DNA of 64,000 bases from Pusillimonas caeni (GCF_003545815.1 NZ_PDUW01000003.1:62001-126000), one strand, 5' to 3'. Counted from the stretch's first letter, positions 24,303-33,441 are shown. Made by a program: numbers and translations. The notes: generated from the letters alone by a model not told the origin.

Positions 24303-25163
24303 ATGTTCACATCCGACTCCATCGTCTCTCTCGACAACAAGGTCTACAAAAAGCGCCAGCGCACCAACCGGCTCATGCTGGGGCTGTCGTTCGCCGCGCT
24401 CGTGTTCGGCCTGTTCTGGCTTTTCTGGATCATCCTGACCCTGATCATCAAGGGGGGCGGGGCGCTTTCGTTCTCCCTGCTCACCGAGGCCACACCCCCC
24501 CCGGGGCAGATGGGCGGCCTCATGAACGCCATCGTGGGCAGCGTGATGATGGCGGCCGTGGGCACCCTCATCGGCACGCCCATCGGCATCCTGGCCGGAA
24601 CCTTCCTGGCCGAGTACGGCCGGCGCGGCTGGCTTGCGCCCGCCACGCGCTTCCTGAACGACGTGCTGCTGTCGGCGCCCTCGATCGTGATCGGCCTGTT
24701 CATCTACGCCGTGTACGTGGCCCAGGTGGGACACTATTCCGGCTGGGCGGGCTCGTTCGCGCTGGCCATCCTGGTCATCCCGGTCGTCGTGCGCGCCACG
24801 GACAACATGCTTTCCCTGGTGCCCAACAGCCTGCGCGAGGCCGCCGCGGCCCTGGGCTGCCCGCAGTGGCGCATCATCACCATGATCTGCTATCGGGCTG
24901 CGATGTCGGGCATCATCACCGGCATCCTGCTTGCCGTCGCGCGCATATCGGGCGAGACGGCGCCCCTGCTGTTCACAGCGCTGAACAACCAGTTCATGTC
25001 CTGGAACATGAGCGCGCCGATCGCCAACCTTCCTGTCGTGATCTTCCAGTACGCGGCCAGCCCGTTCGAGGACTGGAACCATCTGGCCTGGGCAGGCGCC
25101 GTACTGATCACGCTGCTCGTGCTCGGCATCAACATCGCCGCCCGCTCTCTCTTTCGCAAGTAA
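24303..25163 (+). CDS. pstA: Phosphate ABC transporter permease PstA
   Basis: The second permease subunit, 286 residues with six hydrophobic segments. Conserved PstA features are [20 protein letters not shown] and the EAA-type loop [15 protein letters not shown]. It lies between pstC and pstB in one operon. Confidence 0.96.
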   Translation: MFTSDSIVSLDNKVYKKRQRTNRLMLGLSFAALVFGLFWLFWIILTLIIKGGGALSFSLLTEATPPPGQMGGLMNAIVGSVMMAAVGTLIGTPIGILAGTFLAEYGRRGWLAPATRFLNDVLLSAPSIVIGLFIYAVYVAQVGHYSGWAGSFALAILVIPVVVRATDNMLSLVPNSLREAAAALGCPQWRIITMICYRAAMSGIITGILLAVARISGETAPLLFTALNNQFMSWNMSAPIANLPVVIFQYAASPFEDWNHLAWAGAVLITLLVLGINIAARSLFRK

Positions 25164-25205
25164 ATAAACAGCGGCGGGCGTCTTTCGCCCGCCCGGGAAC
25201 CGACC

Positions 25206-25982
25206 ATGAACACCGCTCAGACCAATGAACGCGTCAAGCTTGAAGTCAAGAACCTGAACTTCTACTATGGCAAGTACCAGGCCATCCACAACGTCAACAT
25301 GTCCATCCGCGAGAACAAGGTCACGGCTTTCATCGGCCCCTCGGGTTGCGGCAAATCGACGCTGCTGCGCACCTTCAACCGCATGTACGAGCTGTACCCC
25401 GGCCAGCGCGCCGAGGGCGAGATCAACCTGGACGGCGAGAACCTGCTGACGTCCAAGATGGACATCTCCCTCATCCGGGCCAAGGTGGGCATGGTGTTCC
25501 AGAAACCCACGCCTTTCCCCATGAGCATCTACGACAACATCGCCTTCGGCGTGCGCCTGTTCGAAAGGCTCAGCAAGGGCGAGATGGACGAGCGCGTCGA
25601 GTGGGCCCTGACCAAGGCGGCGCTGTGGAACGAGGTCAAGGACAAGCTCGGCCAGAGCGGCAACGGCCTGTCGGGCGGGCAGCAGCAGCGCCTGTGCATT
25701 GCGCGGGGCGTGGCCATCAAGCCCGAAGTGCTGCTGCTGGACGAGCCCTGCTCGGCCCTGGACCCGATTTCCACCGCCAAGATCGAAGAGCTCATCACCG
25801 AACTCAAGACCGACTACACCGTGGTCATCGTGACGCACAACATGCAGCAGGCGGCCCGCTGCTCCGACTACACCGCCTATATGTACCTGGGCGAGCTCAT
25901 GGAGTTCGGCGAGACCGACAGCATCTTCGTCAAGCCGGCGCGCAAGGAGACCGAAGACTACATCACCGGCCGTTTCGGCTGA
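25206..25982 (+). CDS. pstB: Phosphate ABC transporter ATP-binding protein PstB
   Basis: The 258-residue ATPase has Walker [11 protein letters not shown]-loop V-F-Q-K-P-T-P-F, signature L-S-G-G-Q-Q-Q-R and Walker [12 protein letters not shown], followed by the switch histidine in V-T-H-N-M-Q-Q-A. It ends the pst cluster. phoU, which often follows pstB, is not next to it; the tRNA and then the island follow. Confidence 0.97.
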   Translation: MNTAQTNERVKLEVKNLNFYYGKYQAIHNVNMSIRENKVTAFIGPSGCGKSTLLRTFNRMYELYPGQRAEGEINLDGENLLTSKMDISLIRAKVGMVFQKPTPFPMSIYDNIAFGVRLFERLSKGEMDERVEWALTKAALWNEVKDKLGQSGNGLSGGQQQRLCIARGVAIKPEVLLLDEPCSALDPISTAKIEELITELKTDYTVVIVTHNMQQAARCSDYTAYMYLGELMEFGETDSIFVKPARKETEDYITGRFG

Positions 25983-26046
25983 TCGCCGCGAGGCTTGCGG
26001 CCGCGCCGGAACGGCTTGCCATTCATGCTAGAATGGCCGTCTTTAT

Positions 26047-26123
<77 letters not shown>

Positions 26124-26127
26124 ATAT

Positions 26128-27336
26128 TCAAGCGGCTTTGCGGGTTTTTTTGCAAGGCGCTAAGTCTTGCTGCGGTAAATCTGCGGTGAATGCCTCCATT
26201 CTGGTTTGTCTGATGAGTGCGTGCAGGTCAATTGATTCAAAACTGTCTTGTGGACGTGTGATCAACTCCAGGGCATCGTACACTTCGCGAATTTGAGCGA
26301 TGGCATAGTGATCTCCCATATCGCCGGAGACATGCCACAGGATTGTGTCCTGAGTGCGTTTTGGGACCCCCGCAGCGCGCAAACGCATGCCGACGGTGTG
26401 GCGCAAGTCATGGACTCGCAAATCGCCTAAGCCGGCTTCTGCGACAGAATTTTGCCAGCTTGTGTTATTGATATGCTCGAATGGCTCATATTCGACTTGA
26501 CCGTCGCCTATTGGCTTGGGCCAGCAGAATACACGAGTTGGATGTAACCCGCGCTGTTCGTCGACTACTTGCTGAGCGACAGAATTACAAAAAACCACTC
26601 GCTCATACTTTCGTCCTTTAACGTACCTACGTGGGATTACGAACGCGGATATCGTGAGCTCCGGTCTGATTTCTATGCGGACTTCCCACTTCCAGCGCAG
26701 ATTGCAAACTACTTTCTCTCGAACCCCTGAGTTGAGCTTGAATAAAACCGCCTTCTTTATGTGCGGCTTCAATTTCGGCATCAATTTATCGTCCTGCTCA
26801 GCCCAGCCAAGTGGCCGTGGTGGCCTGCTATCGGATTCATCGACGAACGTGATCTGTGGCGGCCTATCTAGCCAGGTAACCTTGTTCTTGAACTTCCATG
26901 TCGTGGAGGCGCGAATGCAGATTGTGCGCACAAGTTCTAAGGTGGCATTGATGGTACGGCCTTTCAGACCTTCGGCACGGCGCGCATCGACAAAATCCTT
27001 TAAAGCTTCATCGCAGATTTCATCAAGTGTTAAAGAGCTATGGCTTTCCAGAAGTGGTTTCAGCATCGAAGCATCGTTCACCCATGAGGACTTGTTAGCG
27101 GCTGCCTGCTCCTTGATGTAGCGAGCCGCGGCTTTGACTAACAAGACTTTAGGGCGCTGCCCTTTGGTTGTTTGGGCTTGAATTTGTTGCTTCTCCTCTA
27201 TGAGGAAGTCTTCTGCCTCTTTTTTAGAGCTGAAACCACATTTTCGAATTCGTTGGCCTCGATACAGCGCGTCGACCTCGTATTCTCCCGGGTAGCGCGT
27301 GGACGGGTAGATCCCGCTCGTTTTTGAACGTCCCAT
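26128..27336 (-). CDS. Tyrosine site-specific recombinase (island integrase)
   Basis: A phage-type integrase, 402 residues. The catalytic residues are visible: first Arg in L-N-S-G-V-R-E-K, H-x-x-R in V-H-D-L-R-H-T, then the late His in L-W-H-V-S-G-D and the nucleophile Tyr in D-H-Y-A. The N-terminal part has an arm-type DNA-binding pattern ([14 protein letters not shown]). It reads toward the tRNA-Pro 3' end, the normal arrangement for elements using a tRNA gene as attB. Its N-terminal codons overlap the preceding AlpA-like gene by 139 bases in another frame. Confidence 0.93.
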   Translation of the reverse strand: MGRSKTSGIYPSTRYPGEYEVDALYRGQRIRKCGFSSKKEAEDFLIEEKQQIQAQTTKGQRPKVLLVKAAARYIKEQAAANKSSWVNDASMLKPLLESHSSLTLDEICDEALKDFVDARRAEGLKGRTINATLELVRTICIRASTTWKFKNKVTWLDRPPQITFVDESDSRPPRPLGWAEQDDKLMPKLKPHIKKAVLFKLNSGVREKVVCNLRWKWEVRIEIRPELTISAFVIPRRYVKGRKYERVVFCNSVAQQVVDEQRGLHPTRVFCWPKPIGDGQVEYEPFEHINNTSWQNSVAEAGLGDLRVHDLRHTVGMRLRAAGVPKRTQDTILWHVSGDMGDHYAIAQIREVYDALELITRPQDSFESIDLHALIRQTRMEAFTADLPQQDLAPCKKTRKAA

Positions 27337-27545
27337 TTTTGTGTTCCTTTACTGGCACGCTCACTACCGGCTGATAGTTTATAACGATTCCACACTCTGT
27401 CGATGTCCTTGCGTTCATAGACGATGGCCGTTCCCGCTCTTATGCCTAGCCCTTTTAACTCGGGCGCTATGTGTTTGTCGAAGAAGTGACGGCGGACACC
27501 AAGGTACGCTCTGGTTTCCTCAGTGTTGAAACAACGTTTAATCAT
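27198..27545 (-). CDS. AlpA/excisionase-type DNA-binding protein
   Basis: 115 residues from ATG 27545. The N-terminal half (M-I-K-R-C-F-N-T-E-E-T-R-A-Y-L-G-V, then I-V-Y-E-R-K-D-I-D-R-V-W) has the winged-helix pattern of small MerR/AlpA/Xis proteins that bias integrases toward excision or act as regulators. The basic, low-complexity C-terminal half overlaps the integrase start by 139 bases, so the two are probably translationally coupled. The family call is from the helix pattern and position, not from strong sequence identity. Confidence 0.6.
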   Translation of the reverse strand: MIKRCFNTEETRAYLGVRRHFFDKHIAPELKGLGIRAGTAIVYERKDIDRVWNRYKLSAGSERASKGTQKWDVQKRAGSTRPRATRENTRSTRCIEANEFENVVSALKKRQKTSS

Positions 27546-27775
27546 GTAGCCCCCGGTCTCCCGAGGCCAGGGGAACCAAACTCCAGGTAACGTGCGGGTT
27601 GAATCCACCCACGCAAAGTTCGGTAGGTAGTACGGACATAAAGGACTCCATTCAGGACGCTAGGACGGCAGATGGTGCCGGTTACGTCTCCGGCGTCAGG
27701 TGGCGAGTGACCGTCGTTGGGCCCTATCCGCGGCTTGCCAAGCCCAGATTCAGTGGCGCGGAGGCATCTTTTTTA

Positions 27776-28048
27776 TCACTCGTTTGCCAGCGAGTCGCGG
27801 ACACCTTTTGTTGGCAGAGAATCACGAACTAGCGGGTGGTCTCGTAATGCGCTATTTTTTCGCTCTTGCGTGCTATACGGTTTGGCTTGGCCGGCTGAGA
27901 ACAGCTCGTGGCACAGCCAAGCGAGACAGATGAAGAAACACGGCAAAACAAACATGGCAATAGTCAGAGCAATAGGGCCCTCAGCAAAATCGAGCAGGCC
28001 CCAATTCTGCGCTACCTCGCGCAACCTTTCTCCGAGACTTACATTCAT
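27776..28048 (-). CDS. Small single-span membrane protein, function unknown
   Basis: 90 residues with one clear hydrophobic segment (I-A-L-T-I-A-M-F-V-L-P-C-F-F-I-C-L-A-W-L) at about 27-46. GGAG lies six bases before the ATG at 28046-28048, and the gene starts 20 bases after the DUF1173-like gene stops, so it is probably in the same leftward operon. I recognise no family. About 230 bases between it and the AlpA-like gene (27546-27775) hold nothing I can support. Confidence 0.5.
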   Translation of the reverse strand: MNVSLGERLREVAQNWGLLDFAEGPIALTIAMFVLPCFFICLAWLCHELFSAGQAKPYSTQERKNSALRDHPLVRDSLPTKGVRDSLANE

Positions 28049-28068
28049 CTAATACTCCATGGATCAAT

Positions 28069-29334
28069 TCAGAGATGAGTGGGCAGCTCGGGCAACGGAT
28101 CTCCAGAAACTCCATTCCAGGACCACCAGTTGCCCGGGCCATAGGTGCTGTTGTAATGAGCGACCTTATTCCGTTTTCGTGTTTGGTATTCAGGTGTCGA
28201 CATGCCCCATACTTCCATTGGAAGTGGGGCACCGCGATCTTTCAGCCAGAAGTCCGGAAAGACGGCGTCTTGGCTATCAAAGCGCAACGGCTTCTCGAAT
28301 CGCCTGCCTTGTGCAACAAGCTCGTCAGCTACGATTACTTCGAAGCCCGAATCGACAGGAATCCAGTCGCGAGTCATCCACATGAGCCCGAGATCCATGA
28401 CCTCCGCCTGCAGGGCACTGCTAGCCTTGGGCGGGGAAGTCTGAATGATCGCTATCACAGGGTCTTTACCGGCCCACGCGCCAATCTCACGCGCATAGCG
28501 CCGTCTTGTGGTGTCCCAAAGCTCGTCGGACATGGTCAAATACGGTATGCCATGAAAGCCCGCTATGGGCAAGGTGGACGCTCCGTCCAGTCCTTCTCGG
28601 TGAGTGGTCAAGGGCGCCACGACAATGAGCCGGCGTCTTTCCTGATGAGCGGCAAGAGCCTTGGCATGGTTCAGCTTGGCCTGCTGCCCGCTATCATTGG
28701 AAGTTCCGATGAGGAGGTTCTGGGCCAGTTTGATCCGTCCTGCATATACTTTCATCGCCACGGTCATCAGGTGATAATGCACTACACCCAAGTTACGCTT
28801 GCCCTTCATTGCTGGCGACCAGGTATTAAGAGCAGCCTCGGTCCATAAATAATGCAAGAGGCCCAGCAAAGTCATACTCGATTGGCTAGAACTCGCTCGT
28901 GTCGCTGCCACTGGCAATTTGGGCGTTGCCGCTTCAGCTCCCTCAGGGGCTTTAGTGAGCCGCTGTTGCAACCCGACCTTCAATTTGATCTTGGTATTGC
29001 CGTCATCTAACTCTTCGACTACTCCGCGCTTGTAGCTGCCCAGACCTGAGGCGTTCGGATCAGCACCGAAGTAAGCGCAGTTCTCGCTGTGCTCGGGGCC
29101 CGTGTCAGGAAAGCGGGCCAGGTGAAAGCTATCTGTGTTCTGGCGGCAGTGAATTGAGAGACGTCGCTCGCCTGTGCCAGGACAGAGACAGCGCACTATC
29201 CCCTTTCCATGGGCCATAGTCAGGACTCGCTTCCACGAGAAGGCGTACTGCTCTTCTTGCTGAAATTGAGGGCTGTACTGCTTCACCTGGTCGCCCAATT
29301 CTATCTCGACCGTGTAGGTTTTGAAGTCCTTCAT
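28069..29334 (-). CDS. DUF1173-like island protein
   Basis: 421 residues. The N-terminal third has clustered cysteines and a conserved-looking block: R-C-L-C-P-G-T-G-E-R-R-L-S-I-H-C-R, then P-E-H-S-E-N-C-A-Y-F. This is the pattern I associate with DUF1173, a family of unknown function found on integrative elements and plasmids. The C-terminal part has P-D-F-W-L followed about ten residues later by M-E-V-W-G-M, reminiscent of the D...E-x-K/W metal site of PD-(D/E)XK nucleases, but the usual Lys is replaced. The function is unknown; the nuclease resemblance is inference. Confidence 0.6.
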   Translation of the reverse strand: MKDFKTYTVEIELGDQVKQYSPQFQQEEQYAFSWKRVLTMAHGKGIVRCLCPGTGERRLSIHCRQNTDSFHLARFPDTGPEHSENCAYFGADPNASGLGSYKRGVVEELDDGNTKIKLKVGLQQRLTKAPEGAEAATPKLPVAATRASSSQSSMTLLGLLHYLWTEAALNTWSPAMKGKRNLGVVHYHLMTVAMKVYAGRIKLAQNLLIGTSNDSGQQAKLNHAKALAAHQERRRLIVVAPLTTHREGLDGASTLPIAGFHGIPYLTMSDELWDTTRRRYAREIGAWAGKDPVIAIIQTSPPKASSALQAEVMDLGLMWMTRDWIPVDSGFEVIVADELVAQGRRFEKPLRFDSQDAVFPDFWLKDRGAPLPMEVWGMSTPEYQTRKRNKVAHYNSTYGPGNWWSWNGVSGDPLPELPTHL

Positions 29335-29560
29335 TGGCTAGACCCTGGAGAATAATGATTGGGGTGTAGGTTCGGTTAACCGCTACCCTTTTTGGGTATC
29401 GAGCTTTGACTGTATTTGAAGACTCACAGTCACCCGGGATCGAGAACTGCTTGGCATTGACTTCCGCGCCCTGGCTTACCTGGCAGATCTCAGCCAGTAC
29501 GTGTTCTGGAGTCAGGATGGGGAACGGCGCAAGGAATGCAGCAACATAATCCTGTTCTAC

Positions 29561-30091
29561 TTAGCTCTTTCGCACCGTCATTCTGAATTCGTACGGGTTC
29601 GCTTTGAGCACGAATTCTTCCCCGTTGCTCACCAGTATGGGCCAACTCCAGTAGTGGCTCGTAACGCTGGGCGGATTGAACGTTACGCCATTCTCTTCGG
29701 TCAGCGATTTCGCGGATTGCTCATGGAACTGAGTGGCTTCAGCTACGTCTCCGTTAACCGTGCAGGCGATCTTGTCGGAGTCCGTAGAGGAATCAGGACT
29801 GCAAGTGATGGAAAAGCCGAAGCCTGTGGTCAAGGGCGCCGTGGAAAAATGAATATGCTCGCGTTTTTCGTAAGGGCTCGCGACTCCGGCCAGCGCTAGC
29901 ATCTGTGCTTGGTGTATTGACACGCCTTCCTTGAGCAATTGCGTATGAATCGTGTACTGCTGGGTTACCTGGCCCGGGTGTCCGCCAACTTCCTGGGGCA
30001 TTGACACGGCTGCACACGCTAGCGAGGACCCAAACAAGCTGCTCGCGACGGCTGCGACGAAGATTACATCTTTAAGAGAATATTTTTTCAT
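29561..30091 (-). CDS. Exported (periplasmic) protein of unknown function
   Basis: 176 residues from ATG 30091. It begins with a clear signal peptide (M-K-K-Y-S-L-K-D-V-I-F-V-A-A-V... S-L-A-C-A-A). The frame is open to 30121, but the ten extra residues would precede the signal peptide. The mature part has two cysteines (I-T-C-S-P-D and I-A-C-T-V-N), perhaps a disulfide. It lies in the leftward island set between the FlhD-like and DUF1173-like genes. I recognise no family. The 225 bases downstream (29335-29560) contain no gene I can support. Confidence 0.55.
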   Translation of the reverse strand: MKKYSLKDVIFVAAVASSLFGSSLACAAVSMPQEVGGHPGQVTQQYTIHTQLLKEGVSIHQAQMLALAGVASPYEKREHIHFSTAPLTTGFGFSITCSPDSSTDSDKIACTVNGDVAEATQFHEQSAKSLTEENGVTFNPPSVTSHYWSWPILVSNGEEFVLKANPYEFRMTVRKS

Positions 30092-30105
30092 GTGGCGTTT
30101 AATCC

Positions 30106-30474
30106 CTAAACTGTTCGGCATCGGAGATGCATATCGCTATGCAAGGAAGGAGGTGCTTCGATCGTGGACGTCAAGTTAGAAAGGATTACCGACGCATGCG
30201 TGGAAAGTAGTGAGCCATCCAAGCCGCTGTGATCCAGCGCTGATAGCAACTGAAAGTCGTTAAGCCTGAAACTGCAAAGCAGAACCTGAGTGCTGGCAAG
30301 CTTCATAACTTGCGGCAGCGAGAAACCTGCGAGGATGGTCGCCGCGTCTTCCTCCAGCCCCAGCCTATACATGCCCCTTGCGAAGTTGGTACGTAGCATT
30401 CGTTGAGCGAGTATCAGGTATGAGAGGTTGAGTTCACGGATGTCTTCTACATCCGGATCTATTTGGTTCATCAT
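30106..30474 (-). CDS. FlhD-family transcriptional regulator on the island
   Basis: 122 residues closely following the FlhD pattern over residues 12-80: I-R-E-L-N-L-S-Y-L-I-L-A-Q-R-M-L, M-Y-R-L-G-L-E-E-D-A-A-T-I-L, F-S-L-P-Q-V-M-K-L-A and L-C-S-F-R-L. FlhD partners FlhC to activate flagellar genes; in SXT/R391 elements the homologues SetD and SetC activate excision and transfer. No FlhC/SetC homologue is visible in the window, so this one either uses a chromosomal partner or has another role. A second ATG follows the first, with AAGGA just upstream. Confidence 0.8.
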   Translation of the reverse strand: MMNQIDPDVEDIRELNLSYLILAQRMLRTNFARGMYRLGLEEDAATILAGFSLPQVMKLASTQVLLCSFRLNDFQLLSALDHSGLDGSLLSTHASVILSNLTSTIEAPPSLHSDMHLRCRTV

Positions 30475-30691
30475 GGTCCTTGCTCTTGGCAGTGGACAGG
30501 AGCCTTTGACCTGTCACGGTATTTGATCTTGTTCACACAACTGGGTGCCTCGGCTAGCGCTTGAATTAGTTGATGTTTGCTGAAAGCCAACTTCAAATAT
30601 GCGTGCAATAAGTGCGGTAAGCAGCGAAACAATCGCTCCAACGCCCACCCATATGCCGACGCCGAATGCGAAGAGCGAGATCTTGAAGAGC

Positions 30692-30940
30692 CTAATAAAG
30701 ATGCTCTGTATCGGACACTGCTGTGTCTGGAACTTGGTGCGAACTCAATATCGCGTGTGTGACGGCCATAAGTTGGCCAACCACGGGAGCTCCGATCTCG
30801 CTTTGGCAAAAGCGAACGGCCTGCCACAATAGGTTCAGACCTATGATGCCGTCCGAAATATTGATCAAACTCGCTACTTTGACCTTGTTGGTGTTCCCAT
30901 TCAAGCCGAAGGTTGGTTCCGGCTTCATGACCTTCCACAA
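30692..30940 (-). CDS. Hypothetical protein, possibly frameshifted
   Basis: An 82-codon frame that reads plausibly (V-A-S-L-I-N-I-S-D-G-I-I-G-L-N-L-L-W-Q-A-V) and then stops at 30692. A neighbouring frame continues directly with a good hydrophobic segment (L-F-K-I-S-L-F-A-F-G-V-G-I-W-V-G-V-G-A) and stops near 30520, without its own good start. Either one frameshift split a small membrane protein or this is chance. The start (TTG 30940 or ATG 30928) is uncertain. I recognise no family. Confidence 0.3.
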   Translation of the reverse strand: MWKVMKPEPTFGLNGNTNKVKVASLINISDGIIGLNLLWQAVRFCQSEIGAPVVGQLMAVTHAILSSHQVPDTAVSDTEHLY

Positions 30941-31033
30941 TCTTAGACATGTGTAATGAGATACATCGCACCTATCCTGTTATATCAGACGCTCGATACC
31001 AAACCGGCTTTGTTGACTCTGTGGCGACGGGTG

Positions 31034-31948
31034 TCATAGTCCGTACTCGTTGCGGTCGGGGCCCTTCATGTGATGCCCTAGGCTTTCATGAACCTCTTGC
31101 ACTATACCTATTTGACCGTGGGAATATCTGATTTCGACTTCTCTTCCGACCAATGAATCCGGCCCAAGGCCCACCAGGCGTGCATCGTCATGGGCGACTC
31201 GATATGCAGCACCGATATCCTGAACCAGAGTACCATTCGACGCTTCTACAATAACGCCTCGGTACGTTTGTCCTGGCACACTCTGAAGCTTTTCAAATTC
31301 CCCATCTAGATATTGAGCTAGATCGACATGTTCAAGCGGTCTTGATAAAGACGCGTAGTCGAAGTCGGCCGGCAACAGTCTTTGTTCGAAACCAGAAATC
31401 GCATGGCTTAAGCGATAATTGTCGATGAGCTCAAAAGCTTCCTCTCTCGGCATGAACTTGTAGTTCATGTCTTCCGCATCTTCGTAATCGAAGCAGGTGT
31501 ATAGATTGACAAGCGCTTCGCCTGATTCGTCTATAGCTATGATAGAGGCGCCGCGTGTTATTGAAGCCAGAGAATTCGACATGGCTATCACCGCGTTGGG
31601 GTGCTCGCTTTTTGCTGCGTAGACCTCTCCTCGATATTCATCAGGTACAGTAAGTTGAAGCCGTTCAGACATGAGCTCTTTTGGGTAAAGGTCGCAAATC
31701 AATTGGTAATTGCTATCTACTAAGTCTCGCACTGACGTGCCGCTCCAGTTAGCAACAAGCCGCTCAAAGTGGTCTTCCGGTCCACCGAATGGAGCAATCT
31801 CCCTTCCAAGTGGCTCATTCTTGTCCAGCGACTGTTGCGAACTTAGGGAACTAACCGTTGACGGTGAGGATTGCTCCAAGTGGCTAGTGTCTCGGCTTGG
31901 CCGGAGCCAAAACTTGGAAATAGTCGCAGCCAGATCTTTGATGCCCAT
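31034..31948 (-). CDS. KfrB-domain protein
   Basis: 304 residues from ATG 31948, which has GGAG seven bases upstream; the frame is open a little further. The N-terminal 220 residues are unrecognised. The C-terminal 60 residues (T-Y-R-G-V-I-V-E-A-S-N-G-T-L-V-Q-D, then V-E-I-R-Y-S-H-G-Q-I-G-I-V) match the KfrB domain first seen on IncP-1 plasmids. A related domain ends the neighbouring Fic protein. A KorB-type operator lies at 32157-32169 in its upstream region, so the KorB-like ParB of this island probably controls it. Confidence 0.6.
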   Translation of the reverse strand: MGIKDLAATISKFWLRPSRDTSHLEQSSPSTVSSLSSQQSLDKNEPLGREIAPFGGPEDHFERLVANWSGTSVRDLVDSNYQLICDLYPKELMSERLQLTVPDEYRGEVYAAKSEHPNAVIAMSNSLASITRGASIIAIDESGEALVNLYTCFDYEDAEDMNYKFMPREEAFELIDNYRLSHAISGFEQRLLPADFDYASLSRPLEHVDLAQYLDGEFEKLQSVPGQTYRGVIVEASNGTLVQDIGAAYRVAHDDARLVGLGPDSLVGREVEIRYSHGQIGIVQEVHESLGHHMKGPDRNEYGL

Positions 31949-32156
31949 GAGTTTCTCCGTGTCCGAGACGTTCTGCAACTAAACCGACCCGCGATAGCAT
32001 CATCGTCGTCGGCCTAGACTTCTTGGTGTGGCTCAGCGACACCAGCCGCGGTAGCGGGCAACGAAGCGGCCCCAACCGTTGATGGCTCCCGCTTCGTTCA
32101 ATATGCTGATCGCCTATGCGGCATGCCAGTGCTTAAACCATTTTTGATTCCTAGTG

Positions 32157-32169
32157 TTTAGCCGCTAAA
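32157..32169. promoter_or_regulatory. KorB-type operator OB (copy 1)
   Basis: TTTAGCCGCTAAA, a perfect match to the IncP-1 KorB site TTTAGCSGCTAAA. It lies between the Fic gene and the KfrB-domain gene, upstream of the latter. Confidence 0.8.
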
Positions 32170-32219
32170 CTTTCGCCGCGAAGCTATAGCAACATGATGG
32201 CGTAGTGCATTGGGCTGCC

Positions 32220-33125
32220 TTAGCGCTCGAAGCCACGATCCATAGTTCGCTGAATATTCAAGTCGTTTTGAGCTGGCTCGGTCACCAAACCAACTCTGCC
32301 GTGGGGGTAGGCAACGCGGACGACTTGGCCAGGCAATAGCGACGCAGATGCTGAAAGTGTGCGACGCTCGTGCAAGACGACATCCTTTGATGGAGACGGC
32401 AATGCTTGGATCACGTACCGATCAGTGAGACCGAGAATGCGCCCTGTGTAGGCCTGGTTTTCTTGTGCGGCCACAATCCTTGAGTCCGCACCGACATCGT
32501 CTCGTGCTAGATCGATTGCTCGTTGTCTGTCGTAATCCACCAGGTTGGCACTAATCAGTCTGGCAAGCTGGGAGGAGTCACCCTGGAAGGCTGCAATGCT
32601 TGCCTGGATATTGGCTTCTTTGTCTATGCCTTGCCAACTGATGTGATAACCAGCTTGATGTGAGAGCTGATTGATAAACTCTCGTAGACTTCGGCCGTTT
32701 CCTTCCCGAAATGGATGTAGGACATTAAGTTCGCCCAGATAATGGCCCGCTCGTTCGCTAAAATCTGCAGGAGAGAGTCCTTGTAGATGCCTTTCACGAG
32801 CCAGTAGCTCAGTGATCTGTGGCGCATAGGACTCAATATGAGCGTGGTGCGCGAATCGAGTACTGCCTTTAGACACATCGACTGTTCGAATTTGTCCGGC
32901 CCAGTCATAGACGTCGCTGAACAAGCGATGATGAATTTGCTGGAGGTGCTTTAAGTCAAAGCAACCCTTGACCGGATCGAGGGCGAGCTCGACAGATCGA
33001 ACTGCGACGAGCGCAGCTTCGACGCGCTCTAGCTCGGCAGCATCCGTGATGTTCAGTCGATTACGCAATATCCCGTGTGTCGCGTCAAAGTACGGATCAC
33101 TCGGGTGTTCCGAATACTTATTCAT
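32220..33125 (-). CDS. Fic-domain AMP-transferase toxin with C-terminal KfrB-like domain
   Basis: 301 residues. The complete Fic catalytic motif H-P-F-R-E-G-N-G-R-S-L-R is at 137-148, with the upstream segment D-V-Y-D-W-A-G-Q-I-R-T-V typical of the VbhT/BepA class. Such enzymes transfer AMP from ATP to target proteins and arrest growth unless held by an antitoxin. No inhibitory helix is seen inside the protein, consistent with a separate antitoxin encoded just upstream. Residues about 225-285 resemble the KfrB domain (R-V-A-Y-P-H-G-R-V-G-L-V), an unusual fusion. The catalytic motif is intact, so activity is expected. Confidence 0.88.
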   Translation of the reverse strand: MNKYSEHPSDPYFDATHGILRNRLNITDAAELERVEAALVAVRSVELALDPVKGCFDLKHLQQIHHRLFSDVYDWAGQIRTVDVSKGSTRFAHHAHIESYAPQITELLARERHLQGLSPADFSERAGHYLGELNVLHPFREGNGRSLREFINQLSHQAGYHISWQGIDKEANIQASIAAFQGDSSQLARLISANLVDYDRQRAIDLARDDVGADSRIVAAQENQAYTGRILGLTDRYVIQALPSPSKDVVLHERRTLSASASLLPGQVVRVAYPHGRVGLVTEPAQNDLNIQRTMDRGFER

Positions 33126-33156
33126 GACGTGATAACCGGGTTGTTAGAGGTGCTGG

Positions 33157-33381
33157 TCAGCCCTTCTCGAAGGCCGTGTGTACTTCCAAAGAGCGGAAGT
33201 CGCCGCCGGCAAGACGTTCTTTTATGTGCGCGATTGCTTCAGGCACAGCCAGTTTTCTCTGGCTGACTTGGTGTAAGTCTTTAACAGTGGTGGCGTCCAG
33301 CTGCAGACCTTCCAAGCGCTGGTTTGCAATTGCGTTTTCCACAATCTCTGTTGCGTTGAGGGTGGAAGGTGCCTTTTGCAT
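33157..33381 (-). CDS. VbhA-like antitoxin of the Fic toxin
   Basis: 74 residues from ATG 33381, chosen because GGAG lies seven bases upstream; the frame is open to 33423. It has the inhibitory-helix pattern A-I-A-N-Q-R-L-E-G-L with Glu24 and Gly25, matching (S/T)xxxE(G/N) of class I Fic antitoxins except that the first position is Asn20. The glutamate, which blocks ATP gamma-phosphate binding, is present. The C-terminal part (D-L-H-Q-V-S-Q-R-K-L... I-K-E-R-L) also follows VbhA. The stop is 31 bases before the Fic start. Confidence 0.8.
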   Translation of the reverse strand: MQKAPSTLNATEIVENAIANQRLEGLQLDATTVKDLHQVSQRKLAVPEAIAHIKERLAGGDFRSLEVHTAFEKG

Positions 33382-33441
33382 ATGCAATCTCCGGATGAGA
33401 ATCACAATTGCGTGATGGTTCAATTATAAACGGTAAGACAG

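Noticed and set aside
27538-27651. A 37-codon frame ending on the AlpA-like start (ATGATTAA overlap)
   Set aside because: The overlap is suggestive of coupling, but there is no ribosome binding site or recognisable sequence, so support is too thin to list.
30471-30971. A 166-codon minus-strand frame upstream of the FlhD-like gene, considered as a possible FlhC partner
   Set aside because: It has none of the FlhC cysteines or motifs and its Arg/Ser/His-rich composition looks out of frame.
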